Notes under the pieces: model-generated
The model's input: the letters and a program-made list of their open reading frames with translations, nothing else
The model's database searches: none
Told to the model about the DNA's origin: nothing
Assembly (NCBI RefSeq): GCF_003992665.1
Contig: NZ_RZMX01000059.1
Span: 359,142-423,141, forward strand
Length of the DNA: 64,000 nucleotides
Source of the DNA: Pelagibacterium montanilacus
GTDB taxonomy: Bacteria; Pseudomonadota; Alphaproteobacteria; Rhizobiales; Devosiaceae
Direction of reading: 5' to 3'
In this document: piece by piece, positions 17,262 to 26,573 of the stretch
Numbering within the stretch: position 1 is the stretch's first letter
Layout of the letters: every line of letters begins with the position of its first letter
Made by a program: the position numbers and the translations under genes

Positions 17262-18358
17262 CAGACGTTCCGCGTCTCGAAATCGATCCGCGGATCGATC
17301 CACATATAGGTGAGGTCGGAGATCAGGCTGATGACCAGCCCCAGAAGCGAGAAGATGTAGAGCGTGGCAAAGACCACCGGATAATCCCGGTTGAGGATCG
17401 ATTCAAACCCCAGGAGCCCCAGCCCGTCGAGCGAGAAGATGGTCTCGATCAACAGCGATCCCCCGAAGAAGGCGCCGATGAAGGCCCCGGGAAACCCAGC
17501 GATGATGATGAGCATCGCGTTGCGGAACACATGGCGATAGAGCACCCGGTTCTCGCTCAGCCCCTTGGCCCGGGCGGTCGTCACATATTGCTTGCGGATT
17601 TCATCGAGAAACGAGTTCTTGGTCAGAAGCGTCGTGGTGGCGAATGCGCCCAGCGCCATCGCGGTGATGGGCAGCGCCAGATGCCAGAAATAGTCGAGCA
17701 CCTGCAGATGGAAGGGCAGGGAGGCAAAGTTCGGTGACGTCAGCCCGCGCAAGGGAAAAATCGACCAGAAGCTGCCCCCGGCAAACAGGACGATCAGAAG
17801 GATCGCGAACAGGAAGCCCGGGATCGCATAGCCGATGATCACGATACCGGACGTCCACACGTCGAACCGCGAGCCATCCCGCACCGCCTTGGCGATGCCC
17901 AGCGGGATCGAGATTCCATACGAAATTAGCGTCATCCAGAGCCCGAGCGAGATCGAGACCGGCATCTTCTCGAGCACGAGATCAATCACCGAGATGTCGC
18001 GATAATAGGACTCCCCGAAATCGAAGCGCACATAGTCCCAGATCATGGTGGCAAAGCGCTCATGGGCCGGGCGGTCGAACCCGTACTGGGCCTCGAGCTG
18101 AGCGATCAGCGCAGGCGGCAGGCCCTGCGATCCGCGATAGGCATTGCCGCTTTCCCCGCCATTGTCCGAGCCCGAAAAATCGCCCTCCACCGAACCGGTG
18201 ACCCGCGCGGTGGCATCCACGTCCATGCCCTGGAACTGGGCGATCGCGCGCTCCACCGGCCCTCCGGGCGCGAACTGGACGACCACGAACGAGACGAGCA
18301 TGATCCCGAACAGCGTGGGGATCATCAGCATCAGGCGGCGAAGGATATAGGCGCCCAT
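17261..18358 (-). CDS. yejB: Peptide ABC importer permease (YejB)
   Basis: A 365-residue inner-membrane permease of the DppB/OppB class. MGAYILRRLMLMIPTLFGI starts with the usual basic residues and first helix. A long periplasmic loop rich in Gly/Ser/Asp (about residues 50-85) is followed by five more helices and the EAA loop (TTARAKGLSENRVLYRHVFRN). The ATG at 18358 is preferred; the open frame begins at 18376. It is the first gene of the operon, and the promoter must lie in 18359-18477, where I see no clear site. Confidence 0.9.
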   Translation of the reverse strand: MGAYILRRLMLMIPTLFGIMLVSFVVVQFAPGGPVERAIAQFQGMDVDATARVTGSVEGDFSGSDNGGESGNAYRGSQGLPPALIAQLEAQYGFDRPAHERFATMIWDYVRFDFGESYYRDISVIDLVLEKMPVSISLGLWMTLISYGISIPLGIAKAVRDGSRFDVWTSGIVIIGYAIPGFLFAILLIVLFAGGSFWSIFPLRGLTSPNFASLPFHLQVLDYFWHLALPITAMALGAFATTTLLTKNSFLDEIRKQYVTTARAKGLSENRVLYRHVFRNAMLIIIAGFPGAFIGAFFGGSLLIETIFSLDGLGLLGFESILNRDYPVVFATLYIFSLLGLVISLISDLTYMWIDPRIDFETRNV

Positions 18359-18477
18359 TGCGTCTCCGGTTGGCACGGCGGCTCGATTCGCGTGCTACCT
18401 TGTCGGTTTTTGGCCGCGCTTCCAAGGGCATCTGGCGCCGGGCACGCAGATTTGAGTGCGGGCCGTTTCGTCCGGGG

Positions 18478-19644
18478 TCAGGCCGCGGCCACGGTCCGGG
18501 CCGCTTCCACGCGGTTTCGCCCGTTGCGTTTGGCCCGGTACAGGGCCTCGTCAACCGTCGTGAGCAGGGCATGGACGCTCGTCGGACCCGCCTCATGGCA
18601 GGCGATGCCCGCCGAGACAGTGATCCGCGTGTCAGCCGGCGCGCCCTCGATTCGCGCATGGACCAGCCGGGCCCGGACGCCCTCGGCTGCGGCCATCGCC
18701 GCAAATCCGCTGGCCGAGGGCATGATCACGCCGAACTCCTCGCCCCCGATGCGCGCCACCATGTCCGTGTCGCGGACCACCGAACGCAGCACCTCTGCGA
18801 ACCGGCGCAGGGCGGCATCGCCCGTGCCGTGCCCATGCGCATCGTTGACGGCCTTGAAATGGTCGACGTCGAACAGCACCAGCGCGAAGGCCGGCTTGCG
18901 CGGATCATCGAGCAGTTCCAGCATCCGCTCCTCGAAGGCGCGCCGGTTGAATAGCCCGGTCAGCGCATCGCTGCGCGCGTCCCGGCGCAGGTTCTTTGCC
19001 GCGCGCTCGTAGGAAAGGGTAATGGCGAACACCGCGCTGCCGGAAACATGGATGATGGCGATCACCAGGTGCACCACCAACAGCCCGTCGCGTGGCAGGT
19101 AGTGCTCGAAACTGGATAAGTCGAACATCGCGATTGCGGCCCGCGCGGCGAACGAGGCCGCCATCAGCGCATAGACCACGATCAGCCCGAGCCGCGAGGG
19201 CAGCCCGTCGGCACGATCGCGTGCGAATTCGTGGATGACCAGACCGGTGGCGATGGCCAGAGCCGTATTCGCCCCGGCGAACACCAGCCCGGGGGACGCC
19301 ATTACCGCGGGGATCAGGCAGATGCATGAAAAGGCAACTGCCGGCCCGAAATAGAGGAGCGGTCTGTCGCCGCGCCCTGAAAACTGCCGCGCGGCCTTGA
19401 GCCTCAGCCCGAACCCCAGGAGCAGCGCGCCATGACCCACCGGCCCGATCACGAAGGCCGGCAGCGCGAACTGGAACATGAGCAGGACAAGCGCCGCGGC
19501 GAGCACCAGATTGGCCGCCGTCCAGCTCAGCCAGTAGGACGCCCGTTCCTGGCTGCGATAGGCGGACAAAAACGCCATGCCCGCGACCAAGAGGATCAGT
19601 GCGTTGGCGAGAAACAGGGTCTGGCTGTCGAGCGGGATCGGCAT
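18478..19644 (-). CDS. Membrane-bound diguanylate cyclase (GGDEF) with inhibitory site
   Basis: A 388-residue protein with about seven N-terminal membrane helices (residues 8-210) and a C-terminal GGDEF domain (about 222-380). The domain has DALTGLFNRRAF, FDVDHFKAVNDAHGH and the active-site loop GGEEF at 300-304. An RxxD motif (RDTD, 291-294) sits exactly five residues before it, so product feedback by c-di-GMP is likely. It makes c-di-GMP from two GTP at the inner membrane; the membrane part is a probable sensor of unknown signal. No EAL domain or dedicated effector lies nearby. It is transcribed divergently from phnD. Confidence 0.9.
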   Translation of the reverse strand: MPIPLDSQTLFLANALILLVAGMAFLSAYRSQERASYWLSWTAANLVLAAALVLLMFQFALPAFVIGPVGHGALLLGFGLRLKAARQFSGRGDRPLLYFGPAVAFSCICLIPAVMASPGLVFAGANTALAIATGLVIHEFARDRADGLPSRLGLIVVYALMAASFAARAAIAMFDLSSFEHYLPRDGLLVVHLVIAIIHVSGSAVFAITLSYERAAKNLRRDARSDALTGLFNRRAFEERMLELLDDPRKPAFALVLFDVDHFKAVNDAHGHGTGDAALRRFAEVLRSVVRDTDMVARIGGEEFGVIMPSASGFAAMAAAEGVRARLVHARIEGAPADTRITVSAGIACHEAGPTSVHALLTTVDEALYRAKRNGRNRVEAARTVAAA

Positions 19645-19834
19645 GGATCGATATCATGGCGAACAAGTCTTGCAATTTAACCAAACGCTTTGGTGAACGC
19701 TTCATCAACGCACGCTGGTGGCAGGTCCGCGAGGGAATTCACGAAACTGCAATCAAACCGACATGGAGCTGCAACGGCGTAATGGTCATGGAGAGCCGTC
19801 TGATCACCTGCACGACGAACCTTTGGAGCTACCC

Positions 19835-20794
19835 ATGACCTCTCTGTCCCGTCTGCTGACCGGCACGGCCGCCCTTGCTGCCCTGGCGCTGGCCGCCCCC
19901 GCAATCGCTTTTGAACTCGACTCCCGCTTCGTCGACAATGACGGCGACCTGGTTGCCGATATCCCCACCGACGAAAGCGCGCTGCTCGATCCCGAGACGC
20001 TGATCTTCACCTACACCCCCGTTGAAGACCCCGCCGTCTACGAAGGCGTGTGGCAGGGTTTCATGGATCACCTCTCGGAAGCCACCGGCAAGGACGTCCA
20101 GTTCTTCCCCGTCGATTCCAACGCCGCCCAGCTCGAAGCCATGCGCGCCGGTCGCCTGCACATCGCCGGCTTCAACACGGGCTCGAACCCCATCGCAGTT
20201 GCCTGTGCCGGTTTCCGCCCCTTCGCCATGATGGCTGCTGAAGACGATTCCTTCGGCTACGAGATGGAAATCATCGTGCCGGCCGATTCCGAGGCCGAAA
20301 GCGTCGAAGACCTGCGCGGCGGTGAGATCACCTTCACCCAGGAAACCTCGAACTCCGGCTTCAAGGCGCCGTCGGCCATTCTCGCCAGCGAGTTCGACAT
20401 GGTCGCCAACGAAGACTTCACCCCGGCCTTCTCCGGCTCGCACGACACCTCGATCCTGGGCGTTGCCAATGGCGACTACGAATCCGCCTCCATCGCCAAC
20501 TCGGTCAAGGCCCGCATGATCGAGCGCGAAGTGATCGCCGAAGACGACGTCAAGGTCATCTACCAGTCCCAGACCTTCCCCACGACCGGCTACGGCACCG
20601 TCTACAACCTCACGCCCGAGCTCCAGGAGCAGATCCGCGACGCCTTCTTCTCGTTCGACTGGGAAGGCTCCGCGCTCCAGGAAGAGTTCGCCAATTCCGG
20701 CGAAGCCAAGTTCATCGAAATCTCCTTCCAGGACGACTGGTCGGTCATCCGTCAGATCGACGAGGCCAACGGCGTGTCCTACGCCTGCCAGTAA
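19835..20794 (+). CDS. phnD: Phosphonate-type ABC importer, periplasmic binding protein
   Basis: A 319-residue PhnD-family protein with a signal peptide ending near APAIAFE (about residue 25). Blocks typical of PhnD are FTYTPVEDP, FFPVDSNAAQLEAMRAG, HIAGFNTGS, TQETSNSGFKAPS and FSGSHDTSI. Family members bind phosphonates or phosphite in the periplasm. The ATG at 19835 follows GGAG with 6 bases spacing. It is the first gene of phnD-C-E-E, an order that places the binding protein ahead of the ATPase. A hairpin directly after its stop may raise its mRNA relative to the downstream genes. No Pho box is evident in 19645-19834. Confidence 0.9.
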   Translation: MTSLSRLLTGTAALAALALAAPAIAFELDSRFVDNDGDLVADIPTDESALLDPETLIFTYTPVEDPAVYEGVWQGFMDHLSEATGKDVQFFPVDSNAAQLEAMRAGRLHIAGFNTGSNPIAVACAGFRPFAMMAAEDDSFGYEMEIIVPADSEAESVEDLRGGEITFTQETSNSGFKAPSAILASEFDMVANEDFTPAFSGSHDTSILGVANGDYESASIANSVKARMIEREVIAEDDVKVIYQSQTFPTTGYGTVYNLTPELQEQIRDAFFSFDWEGSALQEEFANSGEAKFIEISFQDDWSVIRQIDEANGVSYACQ

Positions 20795-20813
20795 GGTCTC
20801 GGCCGAACGTTTC

Positions 20814-20838
20814 GGAGCGCCGCGCCAAGTGGCGCTCC
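20814..20838 (+). other. Intercistronic hairpin after phnD
   Basis: GGAGCGCC (20814-20821) pairs perfectly with GGCGCTCC (20831-20838) around a 9-base loop; only TCTT follows. It is too weak a terminator to isolate phnC and is best read as an attenuator or 3'-stabilising hairpin for the abundant binding protein. Confidence 0.6.
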
Positions 20839-20869
20839 TCTTGCATTGGACGACGGGGGAGTATCATTC

Positions 20870-21709
20870 GTGCTGCGGATCGACGCACTGGACAAGCGCT
20901 ACAAGACCGGTGACCACGCCCTCAAAGGCGTGTCCTTCACCGTCGAGCGCGGGCAGGTTGTCGGGCTGATCGGGCCCTCGGGCGCCGGCAAGTCCACCCT
21001 TATCCGCTGCATCAACCGCCTGGTGGAATCGAGCCGCGGCAAGGTGCTTCTCAACGATGTGGAGATCACCGGGATGTCCGGCTCCGGCCTGCGCCGCATG
21101 CGCCGGCGGATTGGCATGATCTTCCAGGAATACGCGCTGGTCGAACGGCTTACCGTCATGGAGAACGTGCTCTCGGGCCGGCTCGGCTATGTGCCCTTCT
21201 GGCGCTCCTTTCTCCGCCGCTATCCCCAGGCGGACGTGGACAAGGCCTTCGCGCTTCTGGACCGGGTCGGGCTGACTGATCATGTGGACAAGCGCGCCGA
21301 TGCGCTTTCGGGCGGCCAGCGCCAGCGCGTGGGCATTGCCCGTGCGCTTGAACAGGATCCCGAACTGCTTCTGGTGGACGAGCCGACCGCCTCGCTCGAT
21401 CCCAAGACGTCCCGCCAGATCATGCGGCTGATCTGCGAGGTCTGCCGCGAGCGGCAACTGCCCGCGATCATCAACATTCACGACGTCTCGCTCGCCCAGA
21501 TGTTCGTCGACCGCATCATCGGGCTCAGGGCCGGCGAGGTGGTTTTCGACGGCCCGCCCGATGGCCTCGACCACGCCGCGCTCACCGAAATCTATGGCGA
21601 GGAAGACTGGAACCAGATGCGCGCCGAAAAGGAAGAGGACGCCCGCGACGAAGAGGACGCCGCCGCTTTCGAGGCCACTCGCCGCGAGCGCATGGAAGGC
21701 ATCGCATAA
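20870..21709 (+). CDS. phnC: Phosphonate-type ABC importer ATPase
   Basis: A 279-residue ATPase with Walker [10 protein letters not shown]-loop [12 protein letters not shown], signature [15 protein letters not shown], Walker [14 protein letters not shown] and the switch His in NIHDVSLA; the Q-loop and surrounding blocks are PhnC-like. I prefer the GTG at 20870, which has GGGGGAG 8 bases upstream; an in-frame TTG at 20846 has no ribosome-binding site. The last 35 residues form an unusually acidic Glu/Asp/Arg-rich tail (for example [16 protein letters not shown]) not needed for a normal PhnC; its role is unknown. It powers the PhnE permeases directly downstream. Confidence 0.9.
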   Translation: MLRIDALDKRYKTGDHALKGVSFTVERGQVVGLIGPSGAGKSTLIRCINRLVESSRGKVLLNDVEITGMSGSGLRRMRRRIGMIFQEYALVERLTVMENVLSGRLGYVPFWRSFLRRYPQADVDKAFALLDRVGLTDHVDKRADALSGGQRQRVGIARALEQDPELLLVDEPTASLDPKTSRQIMRLICEVCRERQLPAIINIHDVSLAQMFVDRIIGLRAGEVVFDGPPDGLDHAALTEIYGEEDWNQMRAEKEEDARDEEDAAAFEATRRERMEGIA

Positions 21710-22522
21710 ATGAGCGCGACCCCGCCCGTGGCCGGTCGGCGCTGGCGCCGCCCGCCGCTCTTCATCCAGAGCCGGCTCTGGCGCTGGGTGATCTATTCTG
21801 GCGTGCTGGTCTATCTGGTCCTGGCCGTCGGCTCGCTCGAAGTCGACTGGCAGCGCGTCTATGCCGGGCTCGAGCGGGCCCAGCGCTTCATCGGCGGCTT
21901 CCTTGTGCCCGATTTCGTGACGCGCTCGGACCAGATCTGGCGCGGCATGGTCGAGAGCCTCACCATGACCGTCTGCGCGACCGTGGTGGGCATCGCCATT
22001 TCCGTGCCCATCGGCATCGGGGCGGCGCGCAACATCGCGCCATGGCCGGTCCGCGTGGTCTGCCGCGCGATCATTGCGGTCAGCCGCGCTTTCCAGGAGA
22101 TCGTGATCGCCATCCTCTTTGTCGCCATGTTCGGTTTCGGCCCCTTCGCCGGCTTCGTCACCCTGTCGTTCACTACGATCGGCTTTCTCTCCAAGCTGCT
22201 TGCCGACGATATCGAGGAGATCGATGAAAGCCAGGCCGAGGCCACCCGGGCCACCGGGGCCGGGTGGTGGCAGATCGTCAACTACGGTGTGCAGCCCCAG
22301 GTCATGCCGCGGCTGATCGGACTTTCGCTCTATCGGCTCGACATCAATTTCCGGGAAAGCGCGGTGATCGGCATCGTGGGCGCCGGGGGCATCGGCGCCA
22401 CGCTGAACACCGCCATGGAACGTTACGACTACGACACCGCCGGAGCGATCCTGCTGCTCATCATCCTGCTGGTCATGGCCGCCGAATACGGGTCCAGCCA
22501 CATCCGCAAGTGGATACAGTAG
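21710..22522 (+). CDS. phnE: Phosphonate-type ABC importer permease 1
   Basis: A 270-residue inner-membrane permease whose ATG directly abuts the phnC stop (TAAATG). It has a basic N-terminus, a first helix near residues 25-42, a periplasmic loop and then the transport domain. The ATPase-docking EAA loop reads EEIDESQAEATRATGAG, followed by RLDINFRESAVIGIVGAGGIG, both PhnE hallmarks. It probably forms a heterodimer with the second PhnE encoded next. Confidence 0.9.
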   Translation: MSATPPVAGRRWRRPPLFIQSRLWRWVIYSGVLVYLVLAVGSLEVDWQRVYAGLERAQRFIGGFLVPDFVTRSDQIWRGMVESLTMTVCATVVGIAISVPIGIGAARNIAPWPVRVVCRAIIAVSRAFQEIVIAILFVAMFGFGPFAGFVTLSFTTIGFLSKLLADDIEEIDESQAEATRATGAGWWQIVNYGVQPQVMPRLIGLSLYRLDINFRESAVIGIVGAGGIGATLNTAMERYDYDTAGAILLLIILLVMAAEYGSSHIRKWIQ

Positions 22523-22524
22523 CC

Positions 22525-23340
22525 ATGCCGGTCACCCAGACACCGAGCGGTCCGGTCTGGACCAGACGCACCACCACCGAGCAATGGGCGAGTTGGGCCG
22601 GCTGGTTGGCCGTCGCGGTCCTGTTCGTGATCTCCTGGCAGGTCATGAACACCAATACGATCTGGTCGTTCGTCGACGACGCCCCGCGTCAGGCCGGTGA
22701 TCTGCTCAGCCGCTCCTGGCCTCCGCGCTGGTCCTATGTCGGCAATCTCTGGCTGCCGCTCTGGGACACCCTCAACATGGCGACCCTGGGCACGCTGATC
22801 GGCACCATCCTGGCCGTGCCCACGGCCTTTTTTGCCGCCCGCAACACGACGCCCTCCGTGGCGATCCTGCGCCCGGTCGCGCTTTTCGTCATCGTGGCCT
22901 CGCGCTCGATCAATTCGCTGATCTGGGCGCTGCTGCTGGTGGCCATTCTCGGCCCGGGCATCCTCGCCGGGATCATCGCGATCGCGCTACGCTCGATCGG
23001 CTTTATCGGCAAGCTGCTCTACGAGGCCATCGAGGAGATCGATGAAAGCCAGGTCGAGGCTATCCGCGCAACCGGCGCGGGCGGCTGGCAGGTGCTCGAC
23101 TATGGCATCGTCCCCCAGGTGCTGCCCGCTTTTGCCGGCATCACGGTTTTTCGCTGGGACATCAACATCCGGGAATCGACCATTCTGGGCCTCGTCGGGG
23201 CAGGGGGCATCGGTCTTCAGCTCCAGAGCTCGCTCAATGTGCTCGCCTGGAGCCAGGTGACCGTCATCTTCGCCCTCATCCTCGTGACGGTGATCGTCTC
23301 GGAATGGGTCTCGGGCAAAGTCCGCACCGCAATCATCTGA
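22525..23340 (+). CDS. phnE: Phosphonate-type ABC importer permease 2
   Basis: A 271-residue paralogue of the preceding permease, starting 2 bases after its stop. It shares the docking loop EEIDESQVEAIRATGAG and the block RWDINIRESTILGLVGAGGIG. Two phnE genes are common in importers of this class. No C-P lyase, phosphonatase or phosphite dehydrogenase gene is present, so the transported compound (phosphonate, phosphite or an unrelated anion) cannot be decided from context. Confidence 0.9.
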   Translation: MPVTQTPSGPVWTRRTTTEQWASWAGWLAVAVLFVISWQVMNTNTIWSFVDDAPRQAGDLLSRSWPPRWSYVGNLWLPLWDTLNMATLGTLIGTILAVPTAFFAARNTTPSVAILRPVALFVIVASRSINSLIWALLLVAILGPGILAGIIAIALRSIGFIGKLLYEAIEEIDESQVEAIRATGAGGWQVLDYGIVPQVLPAFAGITVFRWDINIRESTILGLVGAGGIGLQLQSSLNVLAWSQVTVIFALILVTVIVSEWVSGKVRTAII

Positions 23341-23373
23341 CGAGGCTCAGCCGACCGGTAACCAGCCCGAGGC

Positions 23374-23721
23374 CTACGACCCGTCGAGCAATCCGATCGT
23401 ATTGCCCTCGGGGTCGAAAAATTCCGTATACCGAAGGGTGTCGAAGCCTTCGATAGCGCTCGGATCGGGCACCTCGATGCCCGATTGCGCCAACCGGGCC
23501 CGTTCCGCATCGAGATCCGGCACCAGCAGGGTGATCGTCGTCTGGTCCTGGGCATCGGGAGCATCGAGCACCTGGAACAGCACGCCGTCGCGCAAATCCC
23601 ATTCATGACACGATGGCATGGGCTCGCGGTCCCAATTCCGTCCGATGCACCGGCGCCACCAGTCTGACTGCGCTGCGAAATCTCTGGCATTGATGCTCAG
23701 GAAGATCGAGTGTACGTCCAT
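23374..23721 (-). CDS. VOC-superfamily (glyoxalase/bleomycin-resistance-like) protein
   Basis: A 115-residue single-domain VOC protein. MDVHSIFLSINARDF opens the first beta-alpha-beta unit, and the C-terminal half carries TEFFDPEGNTIGLLDGS, the usual end of the second unit with its metal-site Glu region. Members are metal-dependent lyases, dioxygenases or drug-binding proteins; nothing here decides between them. The ATG at 23721 follows GGAGG. The gene is convergent with phnE (33-base gap) and lies 110 bases after the cobalamin operon on the same strand, probably with its own promoter. Confidence 0.75.
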   Translation of the reverse strand: MDVHSIFLSINARDFAAQSDWWRRCIGRNWDREPMPSCHEWDLRDGVLFQVLDAPDAQDQTTITLLVPDLDAERARLAQSGIEVPDPSAIEGFDTLRYTEFFDPEGNTIGLLDGS

Positions 23722-23831
23722 GTCTGCCTCCGCAAAAGGACTGTGTCCGAAGCACAAGCCCATAGCGGCCAGCCGGTTCCCACGGGCACAGTAGGCCTTG
23801 AAGCGCCTGGTTTCGCGGAGCCGCCATGCCG

Positions 23832-24596
23832 TCAGACGGGGTCCCGCCCCCTGAACCGCCGCTGATAGGCAGCGTCATAGAGCGCGCTCTCGCGGAAGTC
23901 GTCTGCACCCAGCGCCCTCCCGACAAAGACGATCGCCGTCCGCTCGATCGGGTCGGCGGCCAGTTTCGAAGCGATATCGCCCAGCGTGCCGCGCATGATC
24001 TTCTCTTGCGCCCAACTCGCCCAGGCGACCACGGCCACCGGGCAATCGGTGCCGTAGAGCGGGGTCAGATCGGCAACGATCTGCTCGATTGCGTGGATGG
24101 CGAGGTGAATGGCCAGCGTCGCCCCCGTCGCCCCGAACCCGGCCAGCGTCTCGCCCTCGGGCATGGGCGAGGCGCGCCCAGACACCCGGGTGAGAACGAG
24201 GCTCTGCGCCTGCGCCGGGATCGTCAGCTCCTGGCCCAGTGCCGCAGCCGCCGCCGCGAAAGCGGGAACGCCGGGCGTCAGCGTATAGGGAATGCCCAGT
24301 CGCTCGAGCCGCCGGATCTGCTCTGCCACCGCGCTCCAGACCGAGAGATCGCCCGAATGGAGCCGCGCCACATCCTTGCCCGCCGCATGGGCGGCCACAT
24401 ACTCCGCTTCGATCTCCTCGAGCGAGAGCGGGGCGGTATCGATAAGCCGCGCGCCCTCGGCGCACCAGCCCAGCATCTCCCTTGGTACAATCGAGCCTGC
24501 GTAAAGGCACACCGGACAGCGGCCGAGCAGGTCTCTGCCCCGCACGGTAATGAGGTCTGCCGCGCCCGGACCCGCGCCGATGAAATGCACCGTCAC
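23832..24596 (-). CDS. cobM: Precorrin-4 C11-methyltransferase
   Basis: A 254-residue SAM-dependent tetrapyrrole methylase that adds the C11 methyl in aerobic cobalamin synthesis. Motifs are [16 protein letters not shown] at the N-terminus, [28 protein letters not shown] and LAIHLAIH. The start is a GTG at 24596 that overlaps the cobL stop (GTGA, 24593-24596); the longer open frame to 25013 runs over cobL and is not real. It is the last gene of the cob cluster. Confidence 0.93.
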   Translation of the reverse strand: MTVHFIGAGPGAADLITVRGRDLLGRCPVCLYAGSIVPREMLGWCAEGARLIDTAPLSLEEIEAEYVAAHAAGKDVARLHSGDLSVWSAVAEQIRRLERLGIPYTLTPGVPAFAAAAAALGQELTIPAQAQSLVLTRVSGRASPMPEGETLAGFGATGATLAIHLAIHAIEQIVADLTPLYGTDCPVAVVAWASWAQEKIMRGTLGDIASKLAADPIERTAIVFVGRALGADDFRESALYDAAYQRRFRGRDPV

Positions 24597-25819
24597 GCGC
24601 CATCCTCCGGCTTGGTCCACACCCATTGGGTGATCGGCATCGCCGACCGCCACCCCGCCATGGTGCCCAGCGCCTCGGCCCGCGCGATCGCGATCCGCGT
24701 CAGCGAGCCGCCCAGCTCCGCATAAAGCGCCAGCAGCAGCGCTTCGAGGTCCAGCGTCACCGCGTTGACGACCAGCCGCCCGCCGGGCCGCAGCGCGGTG
24801 ATCGCGCGGTCCAGCACACCCTCCTCGCTGCCCCCGCCGCCCACAAAGATCGCGTCGGGCACGGGCAGGCCCTCGAGTGCCTGCGGCGCCCGACCGCTGC
24901 GTAACGCGAGCCCAGGCACCCCCAGCCGCGCCGCATTGCCCGCGATCCGGTCCAGCCGCTCCGGCTCTGCTTCGATCGCGATGGCCGAAAGCGACGGGTC
25001 CGCCAGCATCCATTCGATCGCGACCGATCCCGACCCCGCACCGATATCCCAGAGCGTCTCGCCCCTTCGCGGCGCCAGCGCCGAGATCGTCATCGCCCGC
25101 ACCTCGCGCTTGGTGATCTGCCCGTCATGGTCGAAAAGATCGTCAGCGAGCCCCGGTGCCCGCGCGATCACCAGCGCATCGGACGCCGCCACCACCTCGA
25201 TGGCCAGTACGTTGAGCGCCGCGATATCCTCGAGATCGAACCTGTCGGCACGCGCACTCCGCACCCGCTCGTTCTCTCCGCCCAGCGCCTCGAGCACGGT
25301 CACCATGCTCTGGCCGAACCCGGCATCGCAGAGCAGCGCCGCGACGGCCGCCGGCCCCGCGCCGTCCGAGGTCAGCGCCAGCACCCTGCGTCCGGGATGA
25401 AGATGGGGCCGGACCAGATCGATCGAGCGGCCATGGATCGAGACCGTCGCCACGTCCTGAAGCGGCCAGCCGGTTCGCGCTGCGGCCAGCGAGAATGCCG
25501 AGGGAGCAGGGACCACCACCATCTCGGAGGCGGGCACCCGGCGCGCCAGCGTGGCGCCGACCCCGAAATGGAACGGATCGCCCGAGGCCAGCACGCAGAC
25601 CGTCTTGCGACCCCGCAGCCGAACCACTTCCTCGATCGAGGCATCGATCGGGCTCTGCCAGCGCCGGGTCTCGTTGAGCCCGAGCGCGGCGACGAGATCG
25701 AGATGCCGCGCGCCGCCGAAGACGATTTCGGCGCCCGAGATGAGCCGCCGCGCCGTCTCGGTCAGCCCGTCCAGCCCGTCCTCGCCCACCCCGATGATCC
25801 GCAGCCAGCGCTCAGCCAT
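24593..25819 (-). CDS. cobL: Precorrin-6Y C5,15-methyltransferase (decarboxylating)
   Basis: A 408-residue bifunctional enzyme, the normal size for CobL. The N-terminal tetrapyrrole methylase half ([38 protein letters not shown]) is followed by a class I SAM methyltransferase half ([14 protein letters not shown] near 275, [18 protein letters not shown]). It methylates C5 and C15 and decarboxylates the C12 acetate, giving precorrin-8X. In most aerobic cob operons cobK sits next to cobL; here cobL overlaps cobJ by 8 bases with no room for it. Confidence 0.95.
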   Translation of the reverse strand: MAERWLRIIGVGEDGLDGLTETARRLISGAEIVFGGARHLDLVAALGLNETRRWQSPIDASIEEVVRLRGRKTVCVLASGDPFHFGVGATLARRVPASEMVVVPAPSAFSLAAARTGWPLQDVATVSIHGRSIDLVRPHLHPGRRVLALTSDGAGPAAVAALLCDAGFGQSMVTVLEALGGENERVRSARADRFDLEDIAALNVLAIEVVAASDALVIARAPGLADDLFDHDGQITKREVRAMTISALAPRRGETLWDIGAGSGSVAIEWMLADPSLSAIAIEAEPERLDRIAGNAARLGVPGLALRSGRAPQALEGLPVPDAIFVGGGGSEEGVLDRAITALRPGGRLVVNAVTLDLEALLLALYAELGGSLTRIAIARAEALGTMAGWRSAMPITQWVWTKPEDGA

Positions 25820-26573
25820 CGTCCCTCACAAATCGCGGAGTATAGACCAGCGGCGGCTGTCCGGCCCGCGTGATGATCCGTGTCGTCGGCGCGCCCACGA
25901 TCACGCAGGTCGCCATGTCGGCCATCTCGGGTCGTGCCTCGCCGAGTGAGACGATGCGCATCGCCGCGTCGGGCCGCCCCGCCGCGCGCCCGAAGACGAC
26001 CGGAATCTCGCTGTCCAAAATCTCGCGCAGGATGTTGAACGCGCTGCCCAATTGCCACGGCCTTGCCTTGGATATGGGGTTATAGAACGCCATCGCGAAC
26101 CCCGCGCCGGCCGCCGCCCGAAGTCTCGCCTCGATCACGGTCCAGGGCTTGAGGTTGTCCGACAGCGAGATCGCGCAGAAGTCATTGCCCAGTGGCGCGC
26201 CGGCGCGCGCGGCCACAGCCAGCATGGCCGTCAGCCCCGGAACGACCACAAGCTCGATCCCGTCCCATCTCGGCGCATCGGACTCGATCGCCTCGCAGAC
26301 CGCCGACGCCATGGCAAAGACCCCCGGATCGCCGCCCGAAACCATGCACACGGCCTCCCCGGCCGCCGCCGTGCCCAGCGCCTCGCGGGCCCTGTCCAGC
26401 TCCTCGCGATTGTCCGAGGCGATCGCGCGCTGGCCGGGCGCCAGAGCCAGTCGGTCGAGATAGGGTGCGTATCCATAAAGCGCTGTCGCCCGGGCAATCG
26501 CCGCCTGGGCGTCCGGGGTCATCATCGCCCCGTCGCCCGGGCCCAGCCCCACCACATGAAGTGTTCCCGTCAT
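25812..26573 (-). CDS. cobJ: Precorrin-3B C17-methyltransferase
   Basis: A 253-residue tetrapyrrole methylase that performs ring contraction and C17 methylation of precorrin-3B to give precorrin-4. Motifs are VVGLGPGDGAMMTPDA, YLDRLAL, SGGDPGVFAMASAV, VVPGLTAMLAVAARAGAP, DFCAISLSDNLKPW and AFYNPISKARPWQL. It overlaps cobI by 4 bases and cobL by 8 bases, as expected for a tightly coupled operon. Confidence 0.95.
   Translation of the reverse strand: MTGTLHVVGLGPGDGAMMTPDAQAAIARATALYGYAPYLDRLALAPGQRAIASDNREELDRAREALGTAAAGEAVCMVSGGDPGVFAMASAVCEAIESDAPRWDGIELVVVPGLTAMLAVAARAGAPLGNDFCAISLSDNLKPWTVIEARLRAAAGAGFAMAFYNPISKARPWQLGSAFNILREILDSEIPVVFGRAAGRPDAAMRIVSLGEARPEMADMATCVIVGAPTTRIITRAGQPPLVYTPRFVRDDG

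Noticed and set aside
19645-19834. Pho box in front of phnD
   Set aside because: No CTGTCAT-type repeat is present in this divergent gap, in contrast to the clear half-sites upstream of pstS.
25812-25819. Hidden cobK between cobJ and cobL
   Set aside because: The two genes overlap by 8 bases and both are full length, leaving no space for a reductase gene.
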